Of a DNA stretch of 64,000 bases, positions 28,057 to 36,911 are shown piece after piece. The notes under the pieces are model-generated. The model had not been told where the DNA came from and did not search any database. It saw only the letters and a program-made list of their open reading frames with translations. Origin of the DNA: an uncultured Schlesneria sp. (GTDB taxonomy: Bacteria; Planctomycetota; Planctomycetia; Planctomycetales; Planctomycetaceae); contig CAIQIR010000093.1 of assembly GCA_903871875.1 (NCBI GenBank), positions 1 to 64,000 on the forward strand, written 5' to 3'. Both the position numbers and the translations under genes were made by a program. Every line of letters begins with the position of its first letter. Position 1 is the first letter of the stretch.

Positions 28057-29241
28057 TTATCGAGTGACTTCCAGCCGGGGATGCGATTGCTGAAGCTTTT
28101 TGACCGCCCCGGCGGTGACTTTGGTTCCGGTGAGGTCGAGATGAGCGAGGTGCCTTAGCCCTTTGATCTCTTTTAACCCGGCGTCGGTGATAGACGTTTT
28201 GGAAACGTCCAACTCTGTCAGATTCAGCAGCTTGCCAATCTCTTTCATGCCGCGATCGGACAGTTTTTGTACGCTTCCCAGGTCGAGGGACGTCAGATAA
28301 GTGAGTTCACGCAGGTCCTTCAGATACATGTCAGCGGTTTGCGTGTCGTGCAGCGAGAGCCGCGACAGATTTTTGAGATTGCCGAGATCCTTGAGTCCAG
28401 TGCCTGTGATGCGGTGGTTGTTTCCCAGTGCGAGCGACTTCAGCTTTTTGAGCTGCCCCAGTTTCTTCATTCCGCTGTCGGAAATCCGTGTTCCGCTGAG
28501 ATCCAGCGACAAGAGATTCGCGAGCACATCGATGTCTCGCAGGCCTTCATCGGTGATTCCGGTCTGATCCAGGTCCAGCCTGGTCAGTCCCGTCAGGTTG
28601 CGAAACTCTTTCGTCCCCGCATCTGTGATCTTGGTGCTGCTGAGATCCAGCGTCGTCAGGTTGGAAAGTTTACCGATTTGTCGTAGCCCGACATCGGTCA
28701 CCGGGGTGTCCCAAAGGTTCAGAGTCGTCAAATTCCGCAGTTTGCCAATGTCTTGCAGGCCATCATCCGTGATCTGAGTTTGGCCCAGCCCGAGCGTGGT
28801 GAGATTTTTCAGCTGATAACTGTCTCTCAATCCGTCATCCGTAATCGGCGTGTTGCTCAGGACCAGCATGGTCAGTTGTTTCAGTCCTTTGATCTCTTTC
28901 ATCCCGGCATCGGTGATTTGAGTCTGACCGAGAACCAGAGTTTTTAAATTCGTCAGTGCACCCACATCTCGTAGCCCGTCATCCGTGATCTGGGTGCCTC
29001 GCAGGTTCAGTGAGACCAGGCTGGGGAAGGCCTTCAGTCGCGGAGTATCACGATCGCCGAACTTGGTGCTCTGCGGAAAGATCAGGCCAATCACAGGACG
29101 AGCTGATAGCCGATCGTTGCGGGTGATTTTCCCACCCAACCGCTCGATGGTCGCAATCGTCTGCGCCTCGTCCTGCGCCATGACAAATGACGGGACCAGA
29201 CTGACAACGACAAAAGCCCAGAATAAACGAGATGCCTGCAT
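28057..29241 (-). CDS. Secreted leucine-rich repeat protein 2
   Basis: Paralogue of the neighbouring LRR protein, with a signal peptide (LFWAFVVVSLVPSFVMAQDE) and about 13 repeats plus a partial one (NLKTLVLGQTQITDAG, NLTTLDLSSTKITDAG, HLAHLDLTGTKVTAGA). Both proteins share a pre-repeat motif with a 'GGKITR...PVIG' core, so they arose by gene duplication followed by changes in repeat number. I chose the ATG at 29241 since the leader begins there; a GTG at 29280 would add 13 residues. Confidence 0.86.
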   Translation of the reverse strand: MQASRLFWAFVVVSLVPSFVMAQDEAQTIATIERLGGKITRNDRLSARPVIGLIFPQSTKFGDRDTPRLKAFPSLVSLNLRGTQITDDGLRDVGALTNLKTLVLGQTQITDAGMKEIKGLKQLTMLVLSNTPITDDGLRDSYQLKNLTTLGLGQTQITDDGLQDIGKLRNLTTLNLWDTPVTDVGLRQIGKLSNLTTLDLSSTKITDAGTKEFRNLTGLTRLDLDQTGITDEGLRDIDVLANLLSLDLSGTRISDSGMKKLGQLKKLKSLALGNNHRITGTGLKDLGNLKNLSRLSLHDTQTADMYLKDLRELTYLTSLDLGSVQKLSDRGMKEIGKLLNLTELDVSKTSITDAGLKEIKGLRHLAHLDLTGTKVTAGAVKKLQQSHPRLEVTR

Positions 29242-29532
29242 TGTTCGTCGATTCTGCGAAAGGCCGAAAACGGAGTTCACGGACGGGATCTCAAAACCGG
29301 TGTGGTTGTTTTCTTCCGGTTGGTGGGGATCATCGCTGTTTCATAACCACCTGTCATCAACGAACGGTATCTCGGAAGGTCATGAAAAAGCTGTCATTGA
29401 CGACATAAAGACATTTTGACAATGTATTGCCAGGTATCAGAACCAGACAAGACCGATGTTGACCGACGGCTTCCGACTCGGCATTCACAAGTCTGTCCGT
29501 TGATTCTCGTCTCGAAAAAGTCAGTGAAAGTC

Positions 29533-30060
29533 ATGGGGCAATTCTTCCACGGATGGCGACGGAAGTTGGGGCTCACAACCCTGCTGCTGGCATTGGCGTT
29601 TTTGGCCGAGTGGGGCCGTAGTCATCAGTTCATGGATCTCGCCTACCTGCGGACCGGCCCCAAGACGGCACAAATGGTGGTCTCGGATCGCCGGGGAATG
29701 GTCTGGATTGGCCTGTTTGACCCGGACGAGATCAGCTTGTCTGAAAGCTTCTGTCATAGTCAGAAGGCGGTGCCGCGAGGCATTCTTGAGGATCTTACGA
29801 CCGAATGGCACTGGGAATGGTACGGTTTTCAGCGGGGTCACGGCCGGGAAAAACAATCGGACTGGGGTGGCGGCGGGGAATTGGGCACCGACCAAATGCT
29901 GCCGGTCGCCGGGTCATCGTCGGTGGCCACGATTTTGATCATTCCCTGTTGGGCTTTCATTTTGCCGCTGACACTTTGTTCGGGGTATCTGCTGTTGCAT
30001 CAATCACGATGCGTCAGTTCCCGGAAAAATGCCGCATTTTGTGCGGAACCTCAGGCGTGA
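29533..30060 (+). CDS. Small planctomycete membrane protein ('MGQFFHGWRRK' family)
   Basis: The N-terminus MGQFFHGWRRKLGLTTLLLA, with a helix at about 12-29, is a pattern I recognise from many small planctomycete membrane proteins of unknown function. A middle domain of about 110 residues contains TEWHWEWYGF. A second helix (about 138-160) and a short cytoplasmic-looking tail follow. The start at 29533 is preferred over an open upstream extension because it matches this family start. Confidence 0.65.
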   Translation: MGQFFHGWRRKLGLTTLLLALAFLAEWGRSHQFMDLAYLRTGPKTAQMVVSDRRGMVWIGLFDPDEISLSESFCHSQKAVPRGILEDLTTEWHWEWYGFQRGHGREKQSDWGGGGELGTDQMLPVAGSSSVATILIIPCWAFILPLTLCSGYLLLHQSRCVSSRKNAAFCAEPQA

Positions 30061-30284
30061 ATCGGTCTCTTTTTTGGATGTCGAATGAGGTCATCGCGGC
30101 ACCGGACGCGCTCGGCGCTCTTCTGGAATTTTCGAGAGCGTGAGGTCTGAAAAGCGACCTCTGTTACCGACGGGAATTCGCGAGAAAGATTCCACCGCGA
30201 TCAGTCCCATTCCTGGCACCCGTCTGATAAGGTCTAGCCCTCATGGACAAACCCAACGCGCTCGCTTTTCAGGAGTAATAAAAA

Positions 30285-32369
30285 ATGCAGCGTTCTCGAT
30301 TTCTGGTGATGTTGTGCGGGATGGCACTGCACGCTGGCTTCGTCTGCCCGGCGATTTTCGCGGACGAAGGAATGTGGCTGTTCAACAATCTTCCTCGCAA
30401 GCAACTTGCGGAAAAATACAAATTCGACCCGACGGCCGAATGGACTGACCATGTGATGAAATCATCAGTCCGGTTCAATTCGGGCGGATCGGGTTCGTTC
30501 GTCTCGTCGACGGGGCTGGTGCTGACCAATCATCATGTCGGTGCTGACACGCTGCACAAGATCAGCACGGCCGGACATGATTACTACAAAGAAGGCTTTT
30601 GGGCCAAGACTCACGCCGAGGAACCGAAGGCTCCAGACCTGGAACTGAATGTTTTGCAGTCGATTGAAGACGTGACCGGTCGCGTGAACGCCGCTGTCAA
30701 GCCCGAGATGTCCTCGTCGGAAGCGTTCGTGGCTCGTCGTGGCGTGATTTCGACGATCGAGAAAGAGTCGTTCGACAAGACCGGGCTGCGCAGCGACGTG
30801 GTCACGCTGTACCAGGGAGGCCAATATCACCTGTACCGCTATAAGAAATACACCGACATCCGTCTGGTGTTCGCCCCCGAGTTCGAGATTGCGTTCTTCG
30901 GCGGTGATCCTGACAACTTTGAATACCCGCGCTACGATCTCGACGTCTGTCTGTTCCGCGCGTACGAAGATGACAAACCGGCCAAGATTGAGCACTTTCT
31001 TAAGTGGAGCAAGTCCGGCGCGATTGACGGTGAATTGGTGTTCGTCTCGGGGCATCCCGGTAAAACCGATCGGCTGAATACGGTGGCGGCGCTCAAGTAC
31101 ATCCGCGACGTGCAGGCGCCAGCGATGCTCGATTGGCTGCGTCGACGCGAAATTATGTTGCAGCAGTTTGGCGAACGTAGCGAAGAGCAGTCTCGGATTG
31201 CAAAAGAAGATCTGTTCGGTGTGCAGAATTCCCGTAAGGCGTACTACGGTCGGATTGCGGGCCTGCAGGATCCCGAGATCCTGGGCCGAAAAGAGGCGGC
31301 CGAACGAGCGATTCGAGCCAAGTTCGACTCGGATCCTCAAATGAAGAAATCCTATGGCGATGCTTGGGAGAAGATTGAGCAAACGCAGAAGACCCGCCGC
31401 GAAATTGGCGTGCAGGTCAACGTGCTAGAGGGAGCTCGTGGATTTAATTCGACTGTATTCAGCATCGCGCGAACGCTCGTTCGCCTGGCAGAAGAAAATG
31501 AAAAACCAAATCGTGAACGGTTGCCCGAATTTAGCGAAGCGGCTCGTGACTCGTTGGAGTTGGGGTTGTATTCCACCGCGCCAATTTATGACGACCTGGA
31601 ACTGGCCAAGCTGACCGACAGTCTGGGGTATTTGCTTGAGAAACTGGGCGGCGAAAATCCGTTGGCCCAGAAAGTGATGAACGGAAAGAATCCAGCCGCT
31701 CGTGCGGCCGAGTTGGTCGGGGGAACCAAGATAAAGGACGTGGCTGAACGCAAACGAATTGCTGCTGGCGGCCGAAAAGAAATCGCCGAATCCAAGGACC
31801 CGCTGATTGTGCTGGCTCGGCTGGTTGATCCCGAATCGCGGGCGATTCGCAAGAAGCTCGAAGAACAGGTGGTGGAAATCGAGCGACAAGCCTATGCGCA
31901 GATTTCTCGGGCTCAATTCGAGATGCACGGGACGAGCACCTACCCTGACGCGACCTTCACGTTGCGACTGTCTTATGGCCCCGTCAAAGGCTATGAAGAA
32001 AACGGCAAAACGATTGACCCGTTGACGACGATGGGCGGCGCGTTCCAGCACGCTACCGCACACGGGAATCGATCGCCTTGGAAATTGCCGGACAGCTGGC
32101 AAAAACACGAGGGCGATATTGATCCGAAAACTCCCTACAACTTTGTCTCAACTTGCGACATCATCGGCGGGAATTCGGGCAGCCCCGTGATCAACCGCGC
32201 AGGGGAATTCGTGGGGATCATTTTCGATGGCAACATCCAGTCGCTGGTCGGCGACTTCGTGTACGATGAACGTCAGAATCGAGCCGTGTCGGTCCATTCC
32301 GCCTCGATTATCGAATCGTTGAAGAAGATCTACGGAGCCGCTCCTTTGGCCGAGGAACTGGGGCACTGA
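30285..32369 (+). CDS. S46 family serine peptidase (dipeptidyl-peptidase 7/11 type)
   Basis: Removes dipeptides from oligopeptides outside the cytoplasm, to judge from the S46 family. A signal peptide (about 26 residues) is followed by DEGMWLFNNLP, a family signature. The chymotrypsin-like part has the catalytic His in LVLTNHHVGADTL (residues 83-84). The nucleophile is in IIGGNSGSPVINRAGEFVG (Ser near 629), with the downstream GIIFDGNIQSLVGDFVYD. An inserted helical domain sits between about 270 and 550. Length 694 matches the family. AGGAG lies 9 nt before the ATG. Substrate preference cannot be read with certainty. Confidence 0.92.
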   Translation: MQRSRFLVMLCGMALHAGFVCPAIFADEGMWLFNNLPRKQLAEKYKFDPTAEWTDHVMKSSVRFNSGGSGSFVSSTGLVLTNHHVGADTLHKISTAGHDYYKEGFWAKTHAEEPKAPDLELNVLQSIEDVTGRVNAAVKPEMSSSEAFVARRGVISTIEKESFDKTGLRSDVVTLYQGGQYHLYRYKKYTDIRLVFAPEFEIAFFGGDPDNFEYPRYDLDVCLFRAYEDDKPAKIEHFLKWSKSGAIDGELVFVSGHPGKTDRLNTVAALKYIRDVQAPAMLDWLRRREIMLQQFGERSEEQSRIAKEDLFGVQNSRKAYYGRIAGLQDPEILGRKEAAERAIRAKFDSDPQMKKSYGDAWEKIEQTQKTRREIGVQVNVLEGARGFNSTVFSIARTLVRLAEENEKPNRERLPEFSEAARDSLELGLYSTAPIYDDLELAKLTDSLGYLLEKLGGENPLAQKVMNGKNPAARAAELVGGTKIKDVAERKRIAAGGRKEIAESKDPLIVLARLVDPESRAIRKKLEEQVVEIERQAYAQISRAQFEMHGTSTYPDATFTLRLSYGPVKGYEENGKTIDPLTTMGGAFQHATAHGNRSPWKLPDSWQKHEGDIDPKTPYNFVSTCDIIGGNSGSPVINRAGEFVGIIFDGNIQSLVGDFVYDERQNRAVSVHSASIIESLKKIYGAAPLAEELGH

Positions 32370-32447
32370 TCGGTGTTCGAGGTAGAAGTCCAGCAACGCT
32401 GGTGTTCGAAGCGGGAACAGACCGCCGTTTAAAGGCCGCAACCCACC

Positions 32448-33104
32448 ATGAGACCCCTCAGTCGATTGGCGTTGATTATCCTCAGCACGGCAATCTATTT
32501 GGGATCGGCGATCTGGGGCAGCGGCGACCCGACGGCGTTCTTTTCGCATCCGCCGCTGGTGGCCCTGAGTCTGACGCTGGCGGTCTTGGTGGTCGTTTCG
32601 TTCCTTGCTGGTGGAAATCTTGGCTCGGGTGTCCGCGAAGATCGGGGAAATCGCTGGGTGCTCGGCGTGTTCGCGGTCATCGGATTATTGGATGGTTTTC
32701 TGCCCGCCTACACCGACCGGATGGAATGGGGGACGCTGGACGGAGATGTCGTCCGCTGGATCGGCGTCGGGCTGTTCTGCGTTGGCGGTGCGCTTCGTCT
32801 GTGGCCGGTGTTTGTTCTGGGTGATCGTTTCAGCGGTCTGGTGGCCATTCAACCGGGGCACACGTTGGCGACGGATGGCGTCTATCGATTTATTCGACAC
32901 CCCAGCTATCTGGGGTTGTTGATCAATTCGCTGGGTTGGGGTTTGGCGTTTCGTTCCAGCGCGGGTGTGTTGCTGACTGTGCTGTTGCTACCCCCGTTGC
33001 TGGTTCGCATTCAGGCGGAAGAAGCCCTGTTACGGACGCAGTTTGGTGCCGAGTACGACCAATATTGTGCCCGAACCGCTCGACTGATTCCCGGTGTCTA
33101 TTAG
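32448..33104 (+). CDS. ICMT/PEMT-like membrane methyltransferase family protein
   Basis: A 218-residue membrane protein with about five hydrophobic helices. The C-terminal half has the isoprenylcysteine carboxyl methyltransferase-like motif GVYRFIRHPSYLGLLI and the following EEALLRTQFGAEYDQYCARTARLIP, the S-adenosylmethionine-binding end of the family. Bacterial members are widespread and their substrates mostly unknown (lipids or small molecules are plausible). It follows the S46 peptidase gene by 78 bp on the same strand. Confidence 0.85.
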   Translation: MRPLSRLALIILSTAIYLGSAIWGSGDPTAFFSHPPLVALSLTLAVLVVVSFLAGGNLGSGVREDRGNRWVLGVFAVIGLLDGFLPAYTDRMEWGTLDGDVVRWIGVGLFCVGGALRLWPVFVLGDRFSGLVAIQPGHTLATDGVYRFIRHPSYLGLLINSLGWGLAFRSSAGVLLTVLLLPPLLVRIQAEEALLRTQFGAEYDQYCARTARLIPGVY

Positions 33105-33128
33105 ACGCAGTCGTAATGTCGAACGGGC

Positions 33129-34775
33129 TTAGCGGAAGTACCAGCACATCCCCAATGTGCAGACGATCAACAGACCGGCCCACAGTTTGTCGTTCGCCCA
33201 CCACGAACGACGCGCCTCATCGGGACGTGGTTGTTCCTTGCGAAAACGGGTCCAGGTGAATTGTTCGCGAGTGGTGTCGCGTTCGGCTTGGGTTGTCAGA
33301 CTGACGACCATCACCACGCCGTAGCAAGCCAGCGTCACCAGGCCGGCGCGATGGAAGGCTTGCAGGTCATGTTCGAAGCCCCATCGGGCCATTCGTTCGA
33401 ACAGAATTGAGAAGCAGGGGCCCGCCAGAATACACAGAAAGGCCGCCGTCCGCGTCACATACGGTTGCAGCATCCCCGCGACATAGGCCACGATCACACC
33501 CGGCACCAGGTAGGCATTGTAGTCGGCCATCCGGTTGAAAATGCCGCCTTTGGTCTGGCCGAAATACAGCGAAAGCCAGATTGCCAATCCGACCATGAAC
33601 ATCATGGCGCCTCGACCGACCCAGATCAGTCGGCGTTCGCTGGCATCGGGACGAAGATATTTTTTGTAGATATCGAACGTGAACAGCGTCGCGGTCGAAT
33701 TCATCATCGAGTCAATCGTCGAGAGAATGCCGGCGACCAGTCCGGCCATCACCAGCCCCACCAATCCGTAGCCGGCCGGCAACAGTTCACGAGTCAACCC
33801 GGCAAATGCCGTATCGCTTTCCGTTGCGGGGTCGATCGCCAGGATGTATCCGGCCGCCATTCCCGGCACGATGCACAAAAAGGGAATCAGCAATTTGAAG
33901 AATCCCGCCGCGATGGTGCCCATCCGTGCGTCCCAATCGCTACGTGCGCCGAGTGTTCTTTGCACGATGAACTGGTTGGTCCCCCAGTAATACAGGTGCA
34001 TCACCATCAAGCCGCTAAGCACGCCACTCCAGGGGAGCTCCGGGTGATCGGCCGCGAAAAAGACATGAAACTTTTCGGGTTGTTTTTGCAACAGGCCCGA
34101 AAGGCCGCCCACATTGGGATGCCAGATCGCCAGGATCGCTAGTAATCCGCTGCCAACCAGCAGCAGTACGCTTTGTACAACGTCGTTGAAAATGTCCGCT
34201 TTCAGGCCGCCGTAAAAGGTGTAAGCGGCCGAAACGGCGGCCAGCAGGCAGATGGCCAGTTCGTAGTTGATGGCGTATGGCGAATCGGCCGTCAGCGTGG
34301 CGACGGTCAGGGCTCCCAGGATCATTGTGCCGACCATCTGGATCAGCAGGAAAGCCATGTTGGTGATCGAGTACAACAGGCGGCAGCGGTCATCGAATCG
34401 TCGGCCGAGATATTCCGAGAGCGTGTACAGGCCCATGCGGCGATAGAATGGCAGAAAAAAGTAGCACAGCGTCAACAGCCCAAAGATGGCACCGAATTCG
34501 AAATTCGCCTGAGCGAATCCTTCCTTTAGCCCAGCTCCCATCATGCCGACCATATGATGCGAGCTGATATTCGTACCAAAGATCGAACCGGCCACGGCCC
34601 ACCAGGCGACCGTCTTACCCGCCAGGTAATAGTCGCTGGTATCTTCTTCCTTGCGTCCGATCCACATGCCGAATCCCGTAACGCCCACGACGCTGCCGGC
34701 CAGGATCAAAACGTCCAGCCATTGCAGGGGAATACTGGACGATTGAGCCAGTAGAGTGATCGCAAAGTCGGGCAT
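33129..34775 (-). CDS. Sodium:solute symporter (SSS/SLC5 family)
   Basis: An integral membrane transporter of 548 residues with about 13-14 helices, probably driven by sodium, taking up a sugar or organic acid. Family features: GRKEEDTSDYYLAGKTVAWW, the unwound first helix region FGTNISSHHMVGMMG, FLPFYRRMGLYTLSEYLGRRF, and the VAGILSTIDSMMNSTATLFTFDIYKK segment, which is typical of the conserved sodium-site helix. The ATG at 34775 has GGAAGG about 6 nt upstream; longer forms to 34895 lack hydrophobic logic. The neighbouring secreted esterase is divergent. Confidence 0.9.
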   Translation of the reverse strand: MPDFAITLLAQSSSIPLQWLDVLILAGSVVGVTGFGMWIGRKEEDTSDYYLAGKTVAWWAVAGSIFGTNISSHHMVGMMGAGLKEGFAQANFEFGAIFGLLTLCYFFLPFYRRMGLYTLSEYLGRRFDDRCRLLYSITNMAFLLIQMVGTMILGALTVATLTADSPYAINYELAICLLAAVSAAYTFYGGLKADIFNDVVQSVLLLVGSGLLAILAIWHPNVGGLSGLLQKQPEKFHVFFAADHPELPWSGVLSGLMVMHLYYWGTNQFIVQRTLGARSDWDARMGTIAAGFFKLLIPFLCIVPGMAAGYILAIDPATESDTAFAGLTRELLPAGYGLVGLVMAGLVAGILSTIDSMMNSTATLFTFDIYKKYLRPDASERRLIWVGRGAMMFMVGLAIWLSLYFGQTKGGIFNRMADYNAYLVPGVIVAYVAGMLQPYVTRTAAFLCILAGPCFSILFERMARWGFEHDLQAFHRAGLVTLACYGVVMVVSLTTQAERDTTREQFTWTRFRKEQPRPDEARRSWWANDKLWAGLLIVCTLGMCWYFR

Positions 34776-35095
34776 ATCGGCCTTCCACGGATGTCGGAGG
34801 TGTGACGGCGTTCGAGTGAATAACGGTCCCGAATGCGGTACTGCTGGGGCCTCACGAACGAAGTTCAGCCACTTCGGCTGCGCAGGAAATGGCACTGTCG
34901 CGCCGAGCGGAAGGGGATCGAATCGTGATTCCGTTTTTGCCGAGCTTGCGAAACTTCATCAGAAACGTCAACGATAGCGGCCTTGTTTGTCCCCATGACA
35001 TTCTGCAGGCATGCTGGTGATCGGCTGGGGTGCCTCTTTATTTTCGATGTGGTCCACGTGGACTCCCCCACGGAACCATTTTTTCTCGGAGAACA
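34776..35095. promoter_or_regulatory. Divergent intergenic region with a 12-bp palindrome
   Basis: This is the shared upstream region of the symporter and the secreted esterase. GTCCACGTGGAC at 35052-35063 is a perfect palindrome 33 bp before the esterase start, a possible operator. I see no gene here. Confidence 0.35.
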
Positions 35096-35821
35096 ATGAT
35101 GAAGAACCACCTCGTGCTGACGCTTTTGCTGCTCACGGCTGGCTTGAGACTGAACGATGTGCTCGCAGAGGAGTTACCGCAGACGGCGGCTCGGCTGGAT
35201 GTCCAAATCCGAGTGCAGATGGACTATCTGTTGTATCTGCCTGCCACCTATGACCAGCAGAAGGCATGGCCATTGCTGTTGTTCCTGCATGGATCGGGCG
35301 AGCGGGGGAACAATCTGGAACTGGTGAAGGCTCACGGCCCTCCCATGTTAATCGCGGAAGGGAAGGCCTTTCCGTTCATTGTGGTCTCGCCGCAATGCCC
35401 CGAAGGTCAATCATGGGAGCCAATTGAACTGATTGCATTGTTGGATGATCTGGAACGCAAGTACAAGGTCGACCCCGACCGCATTTATGTGACCGGTCTG
35501 AGCATGGGTGGTTCCGGATCCTGGCGGCTGGCAGCGTATGCACCGCAGCGTTTGGCGGCGATTGCGCCAATTTGTGGTGGTGGTGAACCGTACTGGGCGA
35601 AACGGATCGGTCAGTTGCCGGTATGGGCATTTCACGGAGCCAAAGATACGGCAGTCTCGTTGGAGCGAACGCTGGCCATGGACGAGGCGCTCAAGAACAA
35701 CGGCGCGCATCCGAAATTGACCATTTATCCCGAAGCCGACCACGACTCGTGGACCGAGACTTATAACAATCCCGAGTTTTACGATTGGTTATTGCTGCAA
35801 CGACGTCCCCGTGAGAAGTAG
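35096..35821 (+). CDS. Secreted alpha/beta-hydrolase (esterase/carboxylesterase)
   Basis: 241 residues with a leader of about 24 residues ending VLAEE. An alpha/beta-hydrolase fold follows: the oxyanion region LFLHGSGERGNN, the nucleophile elbow GLSMGGSGSW (Ser136), Asp184 in HGAKDTAVS and His216 in PEADHDSW, giving a complete Ser-Asp-His triad. The family resembles dienelactone hydrolase/feruloyl-type esterases, and the substrate is probably an ester on a polysaccharide. GGAG precedes the first of two ATG codons. Confidence 0.87.
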   Translation: MMKNHLVLTLLLLTAGLRLNDVLAEELPQTAARLDVQIRVQMDYLLYLPATYDQQKAWPLLLFLHGSGERGNNLELVKAHGPPMLIAEGKAFPFIVVSPQCPEGQSWEPIELIALLDDLERKYKVDPDRIYVTGLSMGGSGSWRLAAYAPQRLAAIAPICGGGEPYWAKRIGQLPVWAFHGAKDTAVSLERTLAMDEALKNNGAHPKLTIYPEADHDSWTETYNNPEFYDWLLLQRRPREK

Positions 35822-35868
35822 GTCCGATACAGGTGACAATGACCCAATTGGGCACGTCAGTCGACGAC

Positions 35869-36819
35869 TTAGGCATCCGAGGTCATCTGGTGATCGATCT
35901 GGCAAATCGACGCGTCCTCGTCCTCTTGATGTTCGAATTGCACTTGGTTACGGCCTAGACGCTTAGCCTGATACAGCAAGCTATCCGCAGCAGCGATCAA
36001 TTCATCCGACTGACGAATGTTGAGACCATCGAAGCAATGGACTCCCAAACTGACTGTGATCGGAATGGGATTTGAATCAAACATGACGGGGGTTGCTGCA
36101 GTGATCTGGCGAACCCGTTCGGCTGCTGCGACCCCATCTTCCAGGGATGCACGCGTCAAAATCATCGCGAACTCTTCTCCGCCGTAGCGAGCGAGAAGTT
36201 CGCCGCTGCGTAAGACCGATTTCGCGCGGCGGGCGAATTCGACCAGTACCGCGTCGCCGGCCAGATGACCATAAGTATCGTTGACCGATTTGAATCGATC
36301 CAGATCCATCAGGATCACGCACAGCGGTGAACTTGAGCGGTACGATTGAATGATCTCGCGATCCATCACCTCGAGAAAATACCGCCGGTTGTAGACTGAG
36401 GTCAGCCCGTCAGTGGTCATCATCTTGAACACCACTTCGTGGAATTGGCCTTCAATTTGGTCTGATTTCAGGTATTTGAAGATTTGGTTCCCGAAACGAA
36501 CTCGATCGCCATTCTTCAGCAATTCGCGGTGGACCAATCGCCGTTCGTTCAGGAATGTGCCATTCGTACTTTGCAGATCGGTGACAAAGTGATCGTCGCC
36601 TTCCCACTCAATTGCGGCATGTTGGCGCGAAACCGAATCGGCGCTCAATCGCAAAGAACAACCGGAATCGCGTCCGATGGTCAATTTCTCTGCGGCCAAA
36701 TCAAGCGGCTTTTCCACACCCTCCAAGGGATAAATGCGAACCAGCAGGCAAGAGGTCGTCGCGGCCGAATGGACCACTCCGAAAGACCGAGAAAGGCGAG
36801 TTGTGCGAAATGTGACCAT
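35869..36819 (-). CDS. FHA-domain diguanylate cyclase (FHA-GGDEF)
   Basis: Residues 25-115 are a forkhead-associated domain, with LTIGRDSGCSLRL, VSRQHAAIEW and DLQSTNGTFLN, which binds phosphothreonine peptides. Residues 140-300 are a GGDEF domain with DGLTSVYNRRYFLE, MDLDRFKSVNDTYGH and the active motif YGGEEF, which makes cyclic di-GMP. The position of the inhibitory site reads RSGE rather than RxxD, so product inhibition may be weak. The start at 36819 is supported by GAGG four nt upstream. It lies 92 bp after a Ser/Thr kinase gene on the same strand. The kinase may phosphorylate a ligand for the FHA domain. Confidence 0.93.
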   Translation of the reverse strand: MVTFRTTRLSRSFGVVHSAATTSCLLVRIYPLEGVEKPLDLAAEKLTIGRDSGCSLRLSADSVSRQHAAIEWEGDDHFVTDLQSTNGTFLNERRLVHRELLKNGDRVRFGNQIFKYLKSDQIEGQFHEVVFKMMTTDGLTSVYNRRYFLEVMDREIIQSYRSSSPLCVILMDLDRFKSVNDTYGHLAGDAVLVEFARRAKSVLRSGELLARYGGEEFAMILTRASLEDGVAAAERVRQITAATPVMFDSNPIPITVSLGVHCFDGLNIRQSDELIAAADSLLYQAKRLGRNQVQFEHQEDEDASICQIDHQMTSDA

Positions 36820-36911
36820 GATACCTCGAGGAGAAATCGCCGGGTTGCCGAAGGGGGTTTGCAAAGTTCCGTGGGCTGGTGTCGCTGATATCAATTCTCG
36901 TTGTGATCCAG

